Below, piece by piece: positions 1 to 8,575 of a stretch of DNA of 20,127 nt. Location of the stretch: the NCBI GenBank assembly GCA_025354065.1, contig JANXNM010000331.1:1-20127 (forward strand). The letters run 5' to 3'. Each line of letters opens with the position of its first letter. Position 1 is the stretch's first letter. Under the pieces are notes generated by a model. It saw nothing but the letters and a program-made list of their open reading frames with translations, ran no database searches and was not told the DNA's origin. The translations under genes and the position numbers were made by a program. Origin of the DNA: Synechococcales cyanobacterium 340R_concoct_173_sub. GTDB taxonomy: Bacteria; Cyanobacteriota; Cyanobacteriia; Leptolyngbyales; Leptolyngbyaceae.

Positions 1-99
1 GCGTGGCCCCGTCGTACCAATGTACATTCCTGGGCGTTTGCGGACTGGCTCAAGTCCTTCGAGAACTTGAATCTGTTGAGCGCCGTAATCTTGAGTCAT
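1..99 (-). CDS. gyrB: DNA gyrase subunit B, N-terminal 33 residues (cut by window edge)
   Basis: Reading the minus strand from the ATG at 99-97 gives 33 codons that stay open to the window edge. The peptide starts [20 protein letters not shown] and goes on through [13 protein letters not shown], the nearly invariant GyrB start leading into the GHKL ATPase domain. GyrB supplies ATP hydrolysis for negative supercoiling by the A2B2 gyrase. No in-frame ATG lies upstream before a TAA stop, so this start is firm. A GGAG lies about 13 bases upstream, rather far for a Shine-Dalgarno. ParE shares the RKRPGMYIG motif, but the QIQVLEGLE lead-in and the divergent position next to miaA favour gyrB. Nearly all of the gene lies outside the window. 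Confidence 0.93.
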   Translation of the reverse strand, partial: MTQDYGAQQIQVLEGLEPVRKRPGMYIGTTGPR

Positions 100-292
100 G
101 AGGTGTGGTACTCCGTCTGGACGAGGTTGAAATTAAAGAAATAATCCGAAAACAGCTCTTTTAGGAAAATGACCGTGAGGACGTTTGTGACGCTTTAATA
201 TAGCAAGTATCTCAATAATTCTAACATGAAAGGGTTGTAGAGGGTTTTGAGCAGCTCTGAGAAGCATTTTATATAGGTATGGGAACGAGGCT
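100..292. promoter_or_regulatory. gyrB-miaA divergent intergenic region
   Basis: These 193 bases separate two divergently transcribed genes and must hold both promoters. The part nearest miaA is AT-rich, with a TATATA-like stretch near 270-275. A GGGA at 281-284 sits 8 bases before the miaA ATG and may be its ribosome binding site; the GAGG at 287-290 is too close. I see no convincing paired -35/-10 hexamers, strong hairpin or RNA gene here. Confidence 0.4.
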
Positions 293-1315
293 ATGACAGA
301 TGGCGTGACAGATAGAGTAATAGTGAATCAAGATTTGGGTCCGATCGTCCAAGCCGCTACCTCAAGACACAATCAACTTAATAATTCAAATGTACTATAT
401 GAAATTGTACCAGAATTTCCCCGTGGACTAGTAACGATTTGTGGGGCGACGGCAACGGGGAAGTCAGGGCTGGGGATAGCGGTTGCCCGCGAGCTAGGAT
501 CCATTGTCATCAGTGCAGACTCTCGGCAAATTTATCGTGAGTTTGACATTGGGAGCGCCAAGGTGACCCCGGCAGAGATGGCGGAGATTCCCCATTATTT
601 AGTGGACGCTTACGATCCGACAGAGACAGTTTCGGCGGCAATGTTTCAAGATCAAGCGAATCAGATTTTATTGAAGATGACTCTGCCATCAGCTTTGCCG
701 TTACTAGTCGGTGGAACAGGATTATATTTACGAGCCATTACCCACGGAATGCAGATTCCTCGCGTCGCACAGCATCGGGAATTACGATCGCAATTAGAAG
801 CCTTGGGCCAAGGTTTGTGTTATCAATTACTTCAGCACTTGGACCCAAAAGCCTGTCTTAAGATTCACGGTAACGATCGGATTCGGACCGTGCGAGCTTT
901 GGAAGTTTTTTATGTGACGGGGATTCCAATGAGCGCTCAGCAGGGAGAAATACCCCCGAACTATCCAATTTTACAGATTGGGCTACGGTCGGAATGTTTG
1001 AACGATCGAATCGTCCGGCGAACTAGGCAAATGTTTGAATTGGGATTTGTCAATGAAGTCGAAAATTTGGTCGCAAAATATAGTGATAACTTACCGCTTT
1101 TGAATACCTTGGGCTATCAGGAGGTGAGGCAGTATTTACGCGGTGAAATAACATTAGAAGAATCGGAATTATTGACCGTCATGCACACGAGACAATTTGC
1201 AAAACGACAACGCACTTGGTTCAATGGCATTAAAGAAATTGAATGGTTTGATGCTGATGATCCGAATTTATTCGATCGGGTTCTAATGCGCGTTATGGAA
1301 TTTAGTAAAGTATAG
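293..1315 (+). CDS. miaA: tRNA dimethylallyltransferase MiaA
   Basis: MiaA transfers a dimethylallyl group from DMAPP to N6 of A37 in tRNAs that read codons starting with U, the first step to (ms2)i6A. The 340-residue protein has the P-loop GATATGKS at 51-58, the DSRQIY motif at 76-81 (the Asp is the catalytic base in the family), GGTGLY at 140-145, and NDRIRTVRALEV at about 194-205. It is longer than the usual 300 or so residues because about 44 residues precede the GLVTICGATATGKSG block. The only in-frame alternative starts are GTG at 323 and TTG at 335, so at least 30 extra residues are needed with any usual start codon. The gene is divergent from gyrB and is followed after 58 bases by the LpxB-like gene. 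Confidence 0.95.
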   Translation: MTDGVTDRVIVNQDLGPIVQAATSRHNQLNNSNVLYEIVPEFPRGLVTICGATATGKSGLGIAVARELGSIVISADSRQIYREFDIGSAKVTPAEMAEIPHYLVDAYDPTETVSAAMFQDQANQILLKMTLPSALPLLVGGTGLYLRAITHGMQIPRVAQHRELRSQLEALGQGLCYQLLQHLDPKACLKIHGNDRIRTVRALEVFYVTGIPMSAQQGEIPPNYPILQIGLRSECLNDRIVRRTRQMFELGFVNEVENLVAKYSDNLPLLNTLGYQEVRQYLRGEITLEESELLTVMHTRQFAKRQRTWFNGIKEIEWFDADDPNLFDRVLMRVMEFSKV

Positions 1316-1373
1316 CAATTACCCGGCTTCCACTATTATGAAGCTATATATTTGATTAATCTGAGTTTTCTGT

Positions 1374-2624
1374 ATGCGTTTGCTTTGTCTTAGCAATGGC
1401 CACGGCGAAGATACTATTGCCCTCCAAGTTCTCAAAGCGCTTCGGCAACTCCCAAATGCGCCGACGATCGAAATATTACCGATCGTCGGTGAAGGTCATG
1501 CCTATCAAAAACAGGGCTTTTCTATCATCGGCACGGTCAAATCCATGCCGTCCGGTGGCTTTATTTATATGGATCGTAAACAGTTGGCCAATGACCTTCA
1601 AGGCGGACTATTAACCCTGACATTAAATCAACTAAAGACCGTTCAGCAATGGTCCAACGATTGTAAATATAAGGCAGAACCTGCCCTTGTTTTGGCGGTT
1701 GGGGACATTGTGCCGCTGTTGTTTGCATGGCAAAGCGGATTAAACTACAGCTTCATTGGCACCGCAAAATCTGAGTATTATCTTCGAGATCAAACTGGAT
1801 GGCACCCGCGTCAATCTTGGTGGGACGATCGGTTGGCCTGTCTTACGGGCGGCGTTTATCTTCCCTGGGAGCGTTGGTTAATGAGCCGCCCTAACTGCAA
1901 AGCCATTTTTCCACGCGATCGAATCACCACTCAAACCCTAACTGCCTTTGGACTGTCGGCTTACGATTTTGGTAATCCCATGATGGATTTGGATCCTCAA
2001 CCTATCGCCTCTGACTCTAGCAAATCTCTCAGTGAATCCTTAACTATTTTGCTGCTTCCTGGCTCCCGTGCCCCAGAAGCCTATCGAAACTGGGATGTGA
2101 TTCTATCGGGCTTGCAAAATTTGGCTGACCACTTTGACCATAGGCCCATAAAATTTCTTACTGCGCTATCGGGCGATCTCGATTGGACCCTTATTCACAA
2201 TGCTCTGATTCAACATAACTGGAACCAAACTGACACCACTGATCAATATTCCCGACCCGATCGGCCTCATGGGTTGACCCTAGGCATGGCAAAATTCTCA
2301 GAGTATGCCTATGCCTCAGACGTGGCGATCGCCATGGCCGGAACCGCGACAGAACAATTTATCGGCTTGGGAAAACCTGCGATAACATTGCCTGGTCAAG
2401 GACCACAATTTACGCCCACCTTTGCCGAAGCTCAGACCCGTCTCTTGGGCCGATCAATTATTTATGTAAAGGAAATGAATCAATTAGCCTCAACCTTACG
2501 TCAACTCCTACAAGATTCTGTACAGTTGACCGCGATCGCCCACAACGGTCCACAACGGATGGGAAAATGTGGAGCTGCCGATCGGATTGCGCATAAACTC
2601 ATCCAAATCCTCAGCAATCCATAA
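1374..2624 (+). CDS. LpxB-like glycosyltransferase-fold protein of unknown function
   Basis: This 416-residue protein opens with MRLLCLSNGHGEDTIALQVL, a glycine-rich N-terminus as in MurG/LpxB-type glycosyltransferases. AVGDIVPLLFAW lies near residue 109 and IGTAKSEYY near 129. A C-terminal nucleotide-sugar-binding-like region begins at LLLPGSRAPEA (about 227) and continues through AMAGTATEQFIGLGKPAITL (about 320-340). The pattern matches the cyanobacterial lipid-A-disaccharide-synthase-related family (I recall it as TIGR03492), whose function is not established. As most cyanobacteria lack canonical lipid A synthesis, a role on another lipid or cell-wall glycan is possible but is inference. 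No membrane segment or signal peptide is evident. It lies between miaA and a DevC-type permease gene, all on the same strand with short gaps, but the functions do not obviously connect. Confidence 0.8.
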   Translation: MRLLCLSNGHGEDTIALQVLKALRQLPNAPTIEILPIVGEGHAYQKQGFSIIGTVKSMPSGGFIYMDRKQLANDLQGGLLTLTLNQLKTVQQWSNDCKYKAEPALVLAVGDIVPLLFAWQSGLNYSFIGTAKSEYYLRDQTGWHPRQSWWDDRLACLTGGVYLPWERWLMSRPNCKAIFPRDRITTQTLTAFGLSAYDFGNPMMDLDPQPIASDSSKSLSESLTILLLPGSRAPEAYRNWDVILSGLQNLADHFDHRPIKFLTALSGDLDWTLIHNALIQHNWNQTDTTDQYSRPDRPHGLTLGMAKFSEYAYASDVAIAMAGTATEQFIGLGKPAITLPGQGPQFTPTFAEAQTRLLGRSIIYVKEMNQLASTLRQLLQDSVQLTAIAHNGPQRMGKCGAADRIAHKLIQILSNP

Positions 2625-2658
2625 CAATATCTAACCATCCTTATCAAGCTATTTCCCC

Positions 2659-3906
2659 ATGGCCTCGATCGCCCGCAAAAATCTCTTTGAAGACATTCCT
2701 CGCTTTCTCGTCGCCCAAGCCGGAATCATGTTCGCCGTCAGCCTCGTCACCATTCAACTCGGGATTTTAAAAGGATTTTCCCGATCGACCGCCATCGTAA
2801 TTGACTATGCCCGTGCAGATTTATGGGTCGCATCGAAGGAAATGGTGGCCTTCGAGCTAACGTCTCCCATACCAGCGGATTACATCAATAAATCCATGGC
2901 CGTTACAGGAGTCGATCGGGCTGAAATTCTATTAGTCCGAGCCGGGCGATGGCGCGGACACGATGGCAAACTCTCCCCCGCTCGTATCTTTGGGTTCAAT
3001 CCCGATGGAGAACTGTTTGCTGGATGGAAATTATCTGACGGCAATTTAAATGCCTTAAAACAACCCTACACTGCGATCGTCGCCAGTGGCGTTCAAAAAT
3101 CCCTGGGGTTAGACAACACTCGAATCGGCTCAATTGCCGGACTTCCGGTCACTATTGTAGGCACCGCTGAGGATGTCCAATCTAACGCCTCTAGTCCCTT
3201 TTTATTTTCCTCACTAGAGACCGCCAATACCTACGGCGACGCTGAAATCAACAGCTCCATTAACTGCATCCGTCAAGCTAGTGGAGACCTAGACTGTACC
3301 AACAGTTTTAAAAATCGTCCCCTCGGGCAAAAAAATGGAGACCTCGCCCCTCCCAAACCCTTGAGTCTCAGCGACCCGATTAGCTACGTCCTCATCCGCG
3401 CCAAACCGGGCCAAGACCTTCCTCAACTCAAGCAGCGTCTCCTGAGCGCCCTACCCGAAACCCAAATCCTAACTCAAGTCGAAATCGCTGCCATTACCCG
3501 GAACTATTGGGAAGTGCGGACAGGCGTTGGCTTTATTTTGGGCCTAGGGGCAACGGTCGGCTTTATTGTCGGGATGGTGGTGGTCGGCCAAATCTTGTAT
3601 GCCTCTGTCGCCGACCATCTTCGAGAATTTGGGACGCTGAAGGCCATGGGAGCCTCAAATAGTGTGATTTACCGAATTATTATTGAACAAAGTCTCTGGA
3701 TGGCGATTCTTGGATATGTTCCTAGTATGGGCATTTGTCTAACGTTAGGGCAATGGACGCAGATGACACGAGGGATTATGATTCTGATCGAACCCTCGAC
3801 AGCCGCAGCAGTACTACTTTTGACCGTGGTGATGTGTATGGGTTCGGCCATTTTTGCGGTTCAGAAGGTGACACGGCTAGATCCGGCGATCGTCTTTAAA
3901 TCCTAA
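2659..3906 (+). CDS. DevC-type ABC transporter permease (FtsX/MacB superfamily)
   Basis: The 415-residue membrane protein has one N-terminal transmembrane segment (about 17-38), a large extracytoplasmic domain (about 45-280), and three C-terminal segments (about 287-312, 336-362 and 372-400). That is the FtsX/MacB layout. The coupling region REFGTLKAMGAS (about 322-333) after the second segment is typical of DevC and FtsX-like permeases. DevBCA complexes export lipids or other envelope compounds; in Anabaena they export heterocyst glycolipid with TolC. Cys203 and Cys213 in the external domain could form a disulfide (inference). The ATG at 2659 gives a family-like start but has no clear Shine-Dalgarno. 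The likely partner ATPase follows after about 205 bases; no DevB-type membrane-fusion protein is encoded nearby, so the exported substrate cannot be named. Confidence 0.85.
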   Translation: MASIARKNLFEDIPRFLVAQAGIMFAVSLVTIQLGILKGFSRSTAIVIDYARADLWVASKEMVAFELTSPIPADYINKSMAVTGVDRAEILLVRAGRWRGHDGKLSPARIFGFNPDGELFAGWKLSDGNLNALKQPYTAIVASGVQKSLGLDNTRIGSIAGLPVTIVGTAEDVQSNASSPFLFSSLETANTYGDAEINSSINCIRQASGDLDCTNSFKNRPLGQKNGDLAPPKPLSLSDPISYVLIRAKPGQDLPQLKQRLLSALPETQILTQVEIAAITRNYWEVRTGVGFILGLGATVGFIVGMVVVGQILYASVADHLREFGTLKAMGASNSVIYRIIIEQSLWMAILGYVPSMGICLTLGQWTQMTRGIMILIEPSTAAAVLLLTVVMCMGSAIFAVQKVTRLDPAIVFKS

Positions 3907-4111
3907 AAATTAGGGAAAAGTTATTCTGAAACATTTGCATAACTCAATGCGTCTGGATGTAGGAAGATAATTAAAGAATTAAGAGTTTAAAATACAGAAT
4001 TAACGTCCTGAAGATTGAAGGATTAAGGTGAAATTATCAATAACGTTGTGATTAGTAATGTTTGTATGTGTGCGTCTGTGATGATCTGCTTACTTGGGGG
4101 GCGGTGCTAAT
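3907..4111 (+). other. Gap between DevC-type and DevA-type genes
   Basis: About 205 AT-rich bases separate the permease stop from the ATPase start, longer than usual for co-translated devCA genes. No open frame for a DevB-like protein, no strong hairpin and no clear promoter hexamers are visible. The ATPase gene may have its own promoter here, but the sequence does not prove it. Confidence 0.35.
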
Positions 4112-4870
4112 ATGACCGCGATCGACTTCAAGCGATTTTTTGGCAAAACGGCTCCATCGCCTTCAAGTCCAGTACGGACTATGGCGAAAGAAACAGCGAT
4201 CGTCGCTAGCCATATCAACCTGGTATATCGCAATGGAGGGGAAGAATTTAATGCCCTTCAGGATGTCAGCTTGACAGTGAAATCTGGCGAAGTCCATCTT
4301 TTAATGGGTCCGTCAGGTTCTGGAAAGACCACACTGCTATCAATTTTGGCCGGACTATTGACCCCAACCAGTGGGCAAGTCCATCTTCTAGATGAAGAAA
4401 TTACTCAATTTTCACGCTCTCGTTTAGCGGCATTCCGACTTCAACATTTAGGATTCATTTTTCAAGGCTTTAATTTATTCCCGGCCCTAACCGCCTGTGA
4501 AAATGTGGAAGTGGCGTTTCATCTAAAAGGCATTCACCAAGCTCGCAAACACGCGATCGAACTCTTGGATCAAGTCGGACTGGCCGATCGCTGCAACCAT
4601 CGTCCCCAAGACTTATCGGGCGGCCAAAAACAACGGGTGGCTATTGCTCGTGCCCTAGCCGGAAATCCGCAACTCATTATGGCCGACGAACCTACCGCCG
4701 CCCTTGACTCCCAGAACGGTCATGCGATCATTGAACTCCTGCGAAATTTAGCAAAAACTAGTGGTCGAACTGTATTAATTGTCACCCATGATCCACGTAT
4801 TTTAGATGTAGCCGATCGGGTCACAAATCTGGAAGATGGCAAAATTGTGACTAAGGCAAAACCGGGATAA
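4112..4870 (+). CDS. DevA-type ABC transporter ATP-binding protein
   Basis: This 252-residue ATPase has all the ABC motifs: Walker A GPSGSGKTT (66-74), a Q-loop glutamine near 118 in FIFQGFN, the signature LSGGQKQR (168-175), Walker B LIMADEP (188-194) with its catalytic Glu, and the switch His at about 226 in VTHD. It belongs to the MacB/LolD/DevA group and most likely powers the DevC-type permease upstream. The frame extends to a TTG at 4094, but the ATG at 4112 has a G-rich GGGGGG at 4096-4101 as ribosome binding site, so I start there. The first 30 residues or so, before MAKETAIV, look like a non-conserved extension; the ATG at 4181 is an alternative start. The 3' end overlaps the convergent gene by 20 bases. 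Confidence 0.9.
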   Translation: MTAIDFKRFFGKTAPSPSSPVRTMAKETAIVASHINLVYRNGGEEFNALQDVSLTVKSGEVHLLMGPSGSGKTTLLSILAGLLTPTSGQVHLLDEEITQFSRSRLAAFRLQHLGFIFQGFNLFPALTACENVEVAFHLKGIHQARKHAIELLDQVGLADRCNHRPQDLSGGQKQRVAIARALAGNPQLIMADEPTAALDSQNGHAIIELLRNLAKTSGRTVLIVTHDPRILDVADRVTNLEDGKIVTKAKPG

Positions 4871-5327
4871 CCGTAGGTGAAACGATCGTCGGAGCTATCG
4901 GAGCCGAATTATTAAGGAGAATCCCAGCAGTTCCCGATAGTGGTACTGTCGTAAGCGGAGCAATCACGCTAGGAACAAGAATAGAACCGGGAAGAGCCGC
5001 AGATTTTGACTTTAGAAGTTGATTACGTTTGGTAAAGAAGTCTGACGCAGCATCATTAATATTTTCCCGTTGAGATTGAGCTTCAGCGGCCCGATCGACA
5101 TTTGCATCGCCCCGCATCGCCCGATGAATTAAACCCATAATCGCACTAGTATTATCGCCCCGCGTCGAAAACGGATCTGTACTGGCTTCAGGTTGTAGAT
5201 CCCCAGTGGGCAAAATAGGAGCTTGGGCTGGCTCATCAGCAGCGATCGCGGAAGTTTGTAAAATGGGGAGTAAAACAATACCCAACAACACTGTGGTAGA
5301 GAATTTTGAGAGAGAGAATATAGACAT
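4851..5327 (-). CDS. Small secreted protein of unknown function
   Basis: A 158-residue protein with a classical signal peptide: MSIFSLSKFS, a hydrophobic core TTVLLGIVLLPIL, and a likely signal peptidase I site after SAIAA (about residue 29-30). The mature part has a conserved-looking segment, DPFSTRGDNTSAIMGLIHRAMRG (about 51-73). A polar helix with NINDAASDFFTKRNQLL (about 89-105) follows, and then a Ser/Pro/Val-rich tail. I recall cyanobacterial hypothetical proteins with a similar LIHRA core, but no function. The start is well supported by AAGGAGT at 5335-5341 on the minus strand, 7 bases before the ATG. It is a single gene whose last 20 bases overlap the end of the convergent ATPase gene. 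It should be exported to the periplasm or thylakoid lumen. Confidence 0.8.
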   Translation of the reverse strand: MSIFSLSKFSTTVLLGIVLLPILQTSAIAADEPAQAPILPTGDLQPEASTDPFSTRGDNTSAIMGLIHRAMRGDANVDRAAEAQSQRENINDAASDFFTKRNQLLKSKSAALPGSILVPSVIAPLTTVPLSGTAGILLNNSAPIAPTIVSPTVIPVLP

Positions 5328-5535
5328 GAGAAGAACTCCTTAAAGGAATAATTATAGAAAATAACTCAGCGAGACCACTTATTCCTAAGCCGAACCGCTG
5401 TGAACCCACATAATCGCAGTCTTAGTCTAACATTTTTCAATTATCAGAATTTGGTTATGAGTGATAGTTATGGGATTGGTTAAATCACCATTTCATTTAT
5501 TGGTTGAGGGGAAGTTAAACTAATAGGTGAATATC
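5328..5535. other. Intergenic region upstream of secreted-protein gene
   Basis: These 208 bases hold the ribosome binding site (5335-5341) and presumably the promoter of the secreted-protein gene, plus the 3' flank of the ABC-2 permease gene, which also ends here on the minus strand. I see no clear U-tract hairpin after the permease gene, so read-through into the secreted-protein gene is possible. Confidence 0.3.
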
Positions 5536-6420
5536 TTAACCGAGCGATCGTTTTAGCAACGGTTGAATTGAATACAGACTAACGGCAGCAAATCCGCTGA
5601 GCAATCCCAAACATCCAATCAACGACACAGAACCCCAAGGAGCCATGATAGCGATCGCATTCAAACTCCAATCAGGATGTTGGTAAATATAACGAATGGG
5701 TTCAATAGCGTAGCTCAACGGGTTCAGCAGCGCAATCCATTGAAGCCAAGCGGGCATAAAACTAATCGGTGCCAAGGCCGTGCTAGCAAAAAGTAATGGT
5801 AAATTTGTTACTAGAATAACTGCAATTAATTCCACATGTCCTTTTAAACTAAATGCCAATGCCAAGGATAATGACGTGACGGCGAGTACTAGTACCATCA
5901 CAATGGCAATGATCACCAAAATCCCCAACACATTGGGCAATCCCGCCCCTAAGGTTGCAATGGTTCCCATAATGACAAGGGTTTGAAGCAAACTCAGGGA
6001 CATAATAAAAATAGCGGAAGCAACGACAATGGACGATCGGGACACTAATGGAGCCATTAAAAGCCGATTCAAAAAACCAAATTCCCGATCGAACATGACA
6101 GGCAACCCCGCATTCAACGCGCCGCCGAATGCCGTGAATACGATTACTCCAGCGCCTAAAAAATTTTGATATTGGCCAGATGTGCCCATAAAGCCATCGG
6201 GTGCATTCTGAAACAACGCTCCAAACAGCACTAACCACATTAAAGGCTGCACCAATCCGGCTATTAAGGTAGAAGGGCGACGAATGAGCTGAATGAATAA
6301 CCGTTTCGTTAGGGCAAGCGTTTCTTGGATGAAATGAGAGATTTTGATAGATAGATTTAGATCTGGATAATCAAATTGCGCTGACTCGGTTAATTGGGAC
6401 GTGCGAGTAGATTGAGTCAT
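5536..6420 (-). CDS. ABC-2 type transporter permease (DrrB-like)
   Basis: A 294-residue permease with about six hydrophobic segments after a polar N-terminus of roughly 45 residues. It has features of the ABC-2 membrane domain: RRPSTLIAGLVQPLMWLVLF at the first segment, the cytoplasmic FDREFGFLNRLLMAP loop (about 110-124), and the conserved C-terminal block PISFMPAWLQWIALLNPLSY (about 217-236) leading to AIEPIR. It is the membrane partner of the ATPase gene immediately upstream, with a gap of 69 bases. Proteins of this kind export hydrophobic drugs, lipids or polysaccharide precursors. Its position after ctaA and ctaB makes a haem- or respiration-related cargo worth testing, but the sequence does not show the substrate. 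An AAGGAA lies about 13 bases before the ATG. Confidence 0.88.
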   Translation of the reverse strand: MTQSTRTSQLTESAQFDYPDLNLSIKISHFIQETLALTKRLFIQLIRRPSTLIAGLVQPLMWLVLFGALFQNAPDGFMGTSGQYQNFLGAGVIVFTAFGGALNAGLPVMFDREFGFLNRLLMAPLVSRSSIVVASAIFIMSLSLLQTLVIMGTIATLGAGLPNVLGILVIIAIVMVLVLAVTSLSLALAFSLKGHVELIAVILVTNLPLLFASTALAPISFMPAWLQWIALLNPLSYAIEPIRYIYQHPDWSLNAIAIMAPWGSVSLIGCLGLLSGFAAVSLYSIQPLLKRSLG

Positions 6421-6489
6421 AATTTATTTGAATTCCTTAAAGGTCCAGTTTGGTGATAGCGCATTTCTCACAGCACAGAGATAGTCCTA

Positions 6490-7527
6490 CTAGTTTAAAG
6501 ATTCGCTTACACATTTTCCCGTTACAGCTAAATAAACATCTTCTAAACTAGGCTGCGATCGGGAAATTCCAAAAAGCGGCAAATTTAGCGCATTCAATTT
6601 AGATTCTATTTGGGTCAACACATCTGCCTCCGCCTCAACCACAAGATTCAGCGAATTCCCCTGAAATTCATTAAGGGTGACAGATTTGACCATATCAAGA
6701 TTCAGCAACTGTTCCCGGACTTGAGTTGCTTCAGATAACGGTGTAAATTCCCGAATCCGGAGAGTCACCCGATCGCCGCCAATGGATTTTTTAAGATCCT
6801 GCGGACTACCCAATGCAATCACGGTACCGCCATCGAGAATAGCAACCCGATCGGCTAAGGCATCAATTTCTTCGAGATAATGACTAGTAATTAAAATCGT
6901 GGTGCCCGATTGCTGCAATTGTCGAATCAAGGTCCACATGATTTGACGACTTTCAATATCAAGTCCGGCAGTGGGTTCATCAAGAACTAGGATTTGTGGA
7001 TTATGGAGTAATCCAGACGCGAGATCCAGACGTTTTTTTAATCCCCCAGAATAAGTCCCAATCAATCGATCGGCGTATTCCATAAGATCTAAAGTAGTCA
7101 GTACAGATTGAATCCGATCGGTCCGTTGTCCTTTAGACAAATGATATAAATCACCGTGCAGTTCCAGCAATTCGCGACCCGTCATCATTTTATCCAGCGC
7201 CACTTCTTGAGCGACATATCCTAGACGTTGACGAACGGCGGCAGGATTTTGAGTCACTGAAATCCCACAGACTTCCAACAATCCTTCATCGGGTTGAACC
7301 AAGGTGCAAAGACATCGTAGTGTCGTGGTTTTCCCCGTGCCATTGGGTCCGAGCAATCCAAATATTTCGCCAGACCTCACCTCCAGCGACACATTTTTTA
7401 CGGCATCAACAGTACCGTATCGCTTTTTTAGATTTTGGATAACGATCGCTATTTCATTTGAATTCGGACCATTATCACTAGTTTTGGCCTGAATTCCACT
7501 ATGTCGATTGTCAATTGCAATACTCAT
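6490..7527 (-). CDS. ABC transporter ATP-binding protein (DrrA-like)
   Basis: A 345-residue ATPase of the DrrA/daunorubicin-resistance group. It has Walker A GPNGTGKTT (60-68), a Q-loop glutamine at about 107 in YVAQEV, the signature YSGGLKKR (159-166), Walker B ILVLDEP (179-185), the D-loop in AGLD, and the switch His at 216 in TSHYLEE. The C-terminal extension (about 240-340, with RITLRIRE-like and PSLEDVYLAVTG elements) is the usual DrrA-type accessory domain. The YSGGLKKRL form of the signature is typical of exporters paired with ABC-2 permeases, and such a permease is the next gene. The start lies 25 bases after the ctaB stop, which suggests co-transcription with the haem A genes. The first 24 residues are poorly conserved in character and a later start is possible. 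Confidence 0.9.
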   Translation of the reverse strand: MSIAIDNRHSGIQAKTSDNGPNSNEIAIVIQNLKKRYGTVDAVKNVSLEVRSGEIFGLLGPNGTGKTTTLRCLCTLVQPDEGLLEVCGISVTQNPAAVRQRLGYVAQEVALDKMMTGRELLELHGDLYHLSKGQRTDRIQSVLTTLDLMEYADRLIGTYSGGLKKRLDLASGLLHNPQILVLDEPTAGLDIESRQIMWTLIRQLQQSGTTILITSHYLEEIDALADRVAILDGGTVIALGSPQDLKKSIGGDRVTLRIREFTPLSEATQVREQLLNLDMVKSVTLNEFQGNSLNLVVEAEADVLTQIESKLNALNLPLFGISRSQPSLEDVYLAVTGKCVSESLN

Positions 7528-7552
7528 GACTCACAAATGATTGATTGAGTGA

Positions 7553-8530
7553 TTAGGCTGAAAGTCCAGATGTAATCCAAGCTGAAAACTGAGCGTTAAT
7601 TTCATTGAAGACTGGCAGACTGTCTACCATCATAGCCGCACATAACAGCATCATGTAAACAATTGAGTATTTAAACAACGATCGGGCCGTTTGGTAATCT
7701 TCGGGTTGTTTGATTAATTCCCAGGATTTTTTCACAAATACAATACCTAAGATAAGGGCTATTGTTCCATACAGCGCACCCATCACACCCAATGGATAGA
7801 CCAGAACTAACGTCGCCGGAATCAATACTAAGGTGTAATAGAGAATCTCTTGACTAGTGACTTTATTACCCAAGACAACAGGCAACATGGGCACCTTGAC
7901 CGATTCATAATCATCGCGAATCATAATGGCTAAAGCCCAAAAATGCGGCGGGGTCCACAAAAAGATAATCGCAAACAAAATCCAAGCCGGAAGACTCAAA
8001 CTTCCCGTAACGGCAGCCCAACCGACCAAGGGAGGAATGGCACCTGCTGCACCACCAATAATAATGTTCTGAGTACTATGACGTTTGAGCCAGTGGGTGT
8101 ACACCAATACGTAAAACACAATGCCTGACATCGCTAGCATCGCGCTTAAGAGATTGGCAAAGTAGGTCAGAAGTGTGAATGAAAGAATCGTTAAAGTAGC
8201 CGCAAAAATCATGGCATCCCGAGGACTGACTCGGCCAGAGGGTAAAGGCCGTTTACTAGTGCGAACCATCACTGCGTCAATGTCACGATCGTACAAACAG
8301 TTCATCGTATTGGCCGCACCCGATGCACAAGCGCCACTCAATAATGTTACGAATGCCAATTGGGGATCAACCTGACCATCGGCTGCAATCCACATTCCCC
8401 CCGCCGTCGTGATGAGCAGGAGCAATATAATTCGAGGTTTGGTGAGTTGGTAATAACTCGTGACAACATCGGCAAGGCTTTTATTCAGCCGATCGTCAGA
8501 AAGAACAATAGTCTCAGAAAGATTCATCAT
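7553..8530 (-). CDS. ctaB: Protohaem IX farnesyltransferase (haem O synthase)
   Basis: CtaB attaches a farnesyl group to protohaem, giving haem O, the precursor of haem A for the aa3 oxidase. The 325-residue protein is a UbiA-superfamily polytopic membrane enzyme. The first aspartate-rich motif is NCLYDRDID (77-85, NxxxDxxxD), followed by the CtaB-typical SKRPLPSGR (92-100). The second motif region is [16 protein letters not shown], with the Tyr and VPMLP conserved in haem O synthases. ATG codons at 8530 and 8527 are both possible and no strong Shine-Dalgarno discriminates. It lies 45 bases after ctaA and 25 bases before the DrrA-like ATPase, all in one direction, consistent with an operon. 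Confidence 0.96.
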   Translation of the reverse strand: MMNLSETIVLSDDRLNKSLADVVTSYYQLTKPRIILLLLITTAGGMWIAADGQVDPQLAFVTLLSGACASGAANTMNCLYDRDIDAVMVRTSKRPLPSGRVSPRDAMIFAATLTILSFTLLTYFANLLSAMLAMSGIVFYVLVYTHWLKRHSTQNIIIGGAAGAIPPLVGWAAVTGSLSLPAWILFAIIFLWTPPHFWALAIMIRDDYESVKVPMLPVVLGNKVTSQEILYYTLVLIPATLVLVYPLGVMGALYGTIALILGIVFVKKSWELIKQPEDYQTARSLFKYSIVYMMLLCAAMMVDSLPVFNEINAQFSAWITSGLSA

Positions 8531-8575
8531 GATAATTTTGAGTGTGATTTTTAGTAAATGAATAATTAGTCGGGA

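Noticed and set aside
5849..6238. 129-codon minus-strand frame inside the ABC-2 permease gene
   Set aside because: It lies in another frame of a well-supported permease and has a Trp/Cys/His-rich composition typical of shadow frames.
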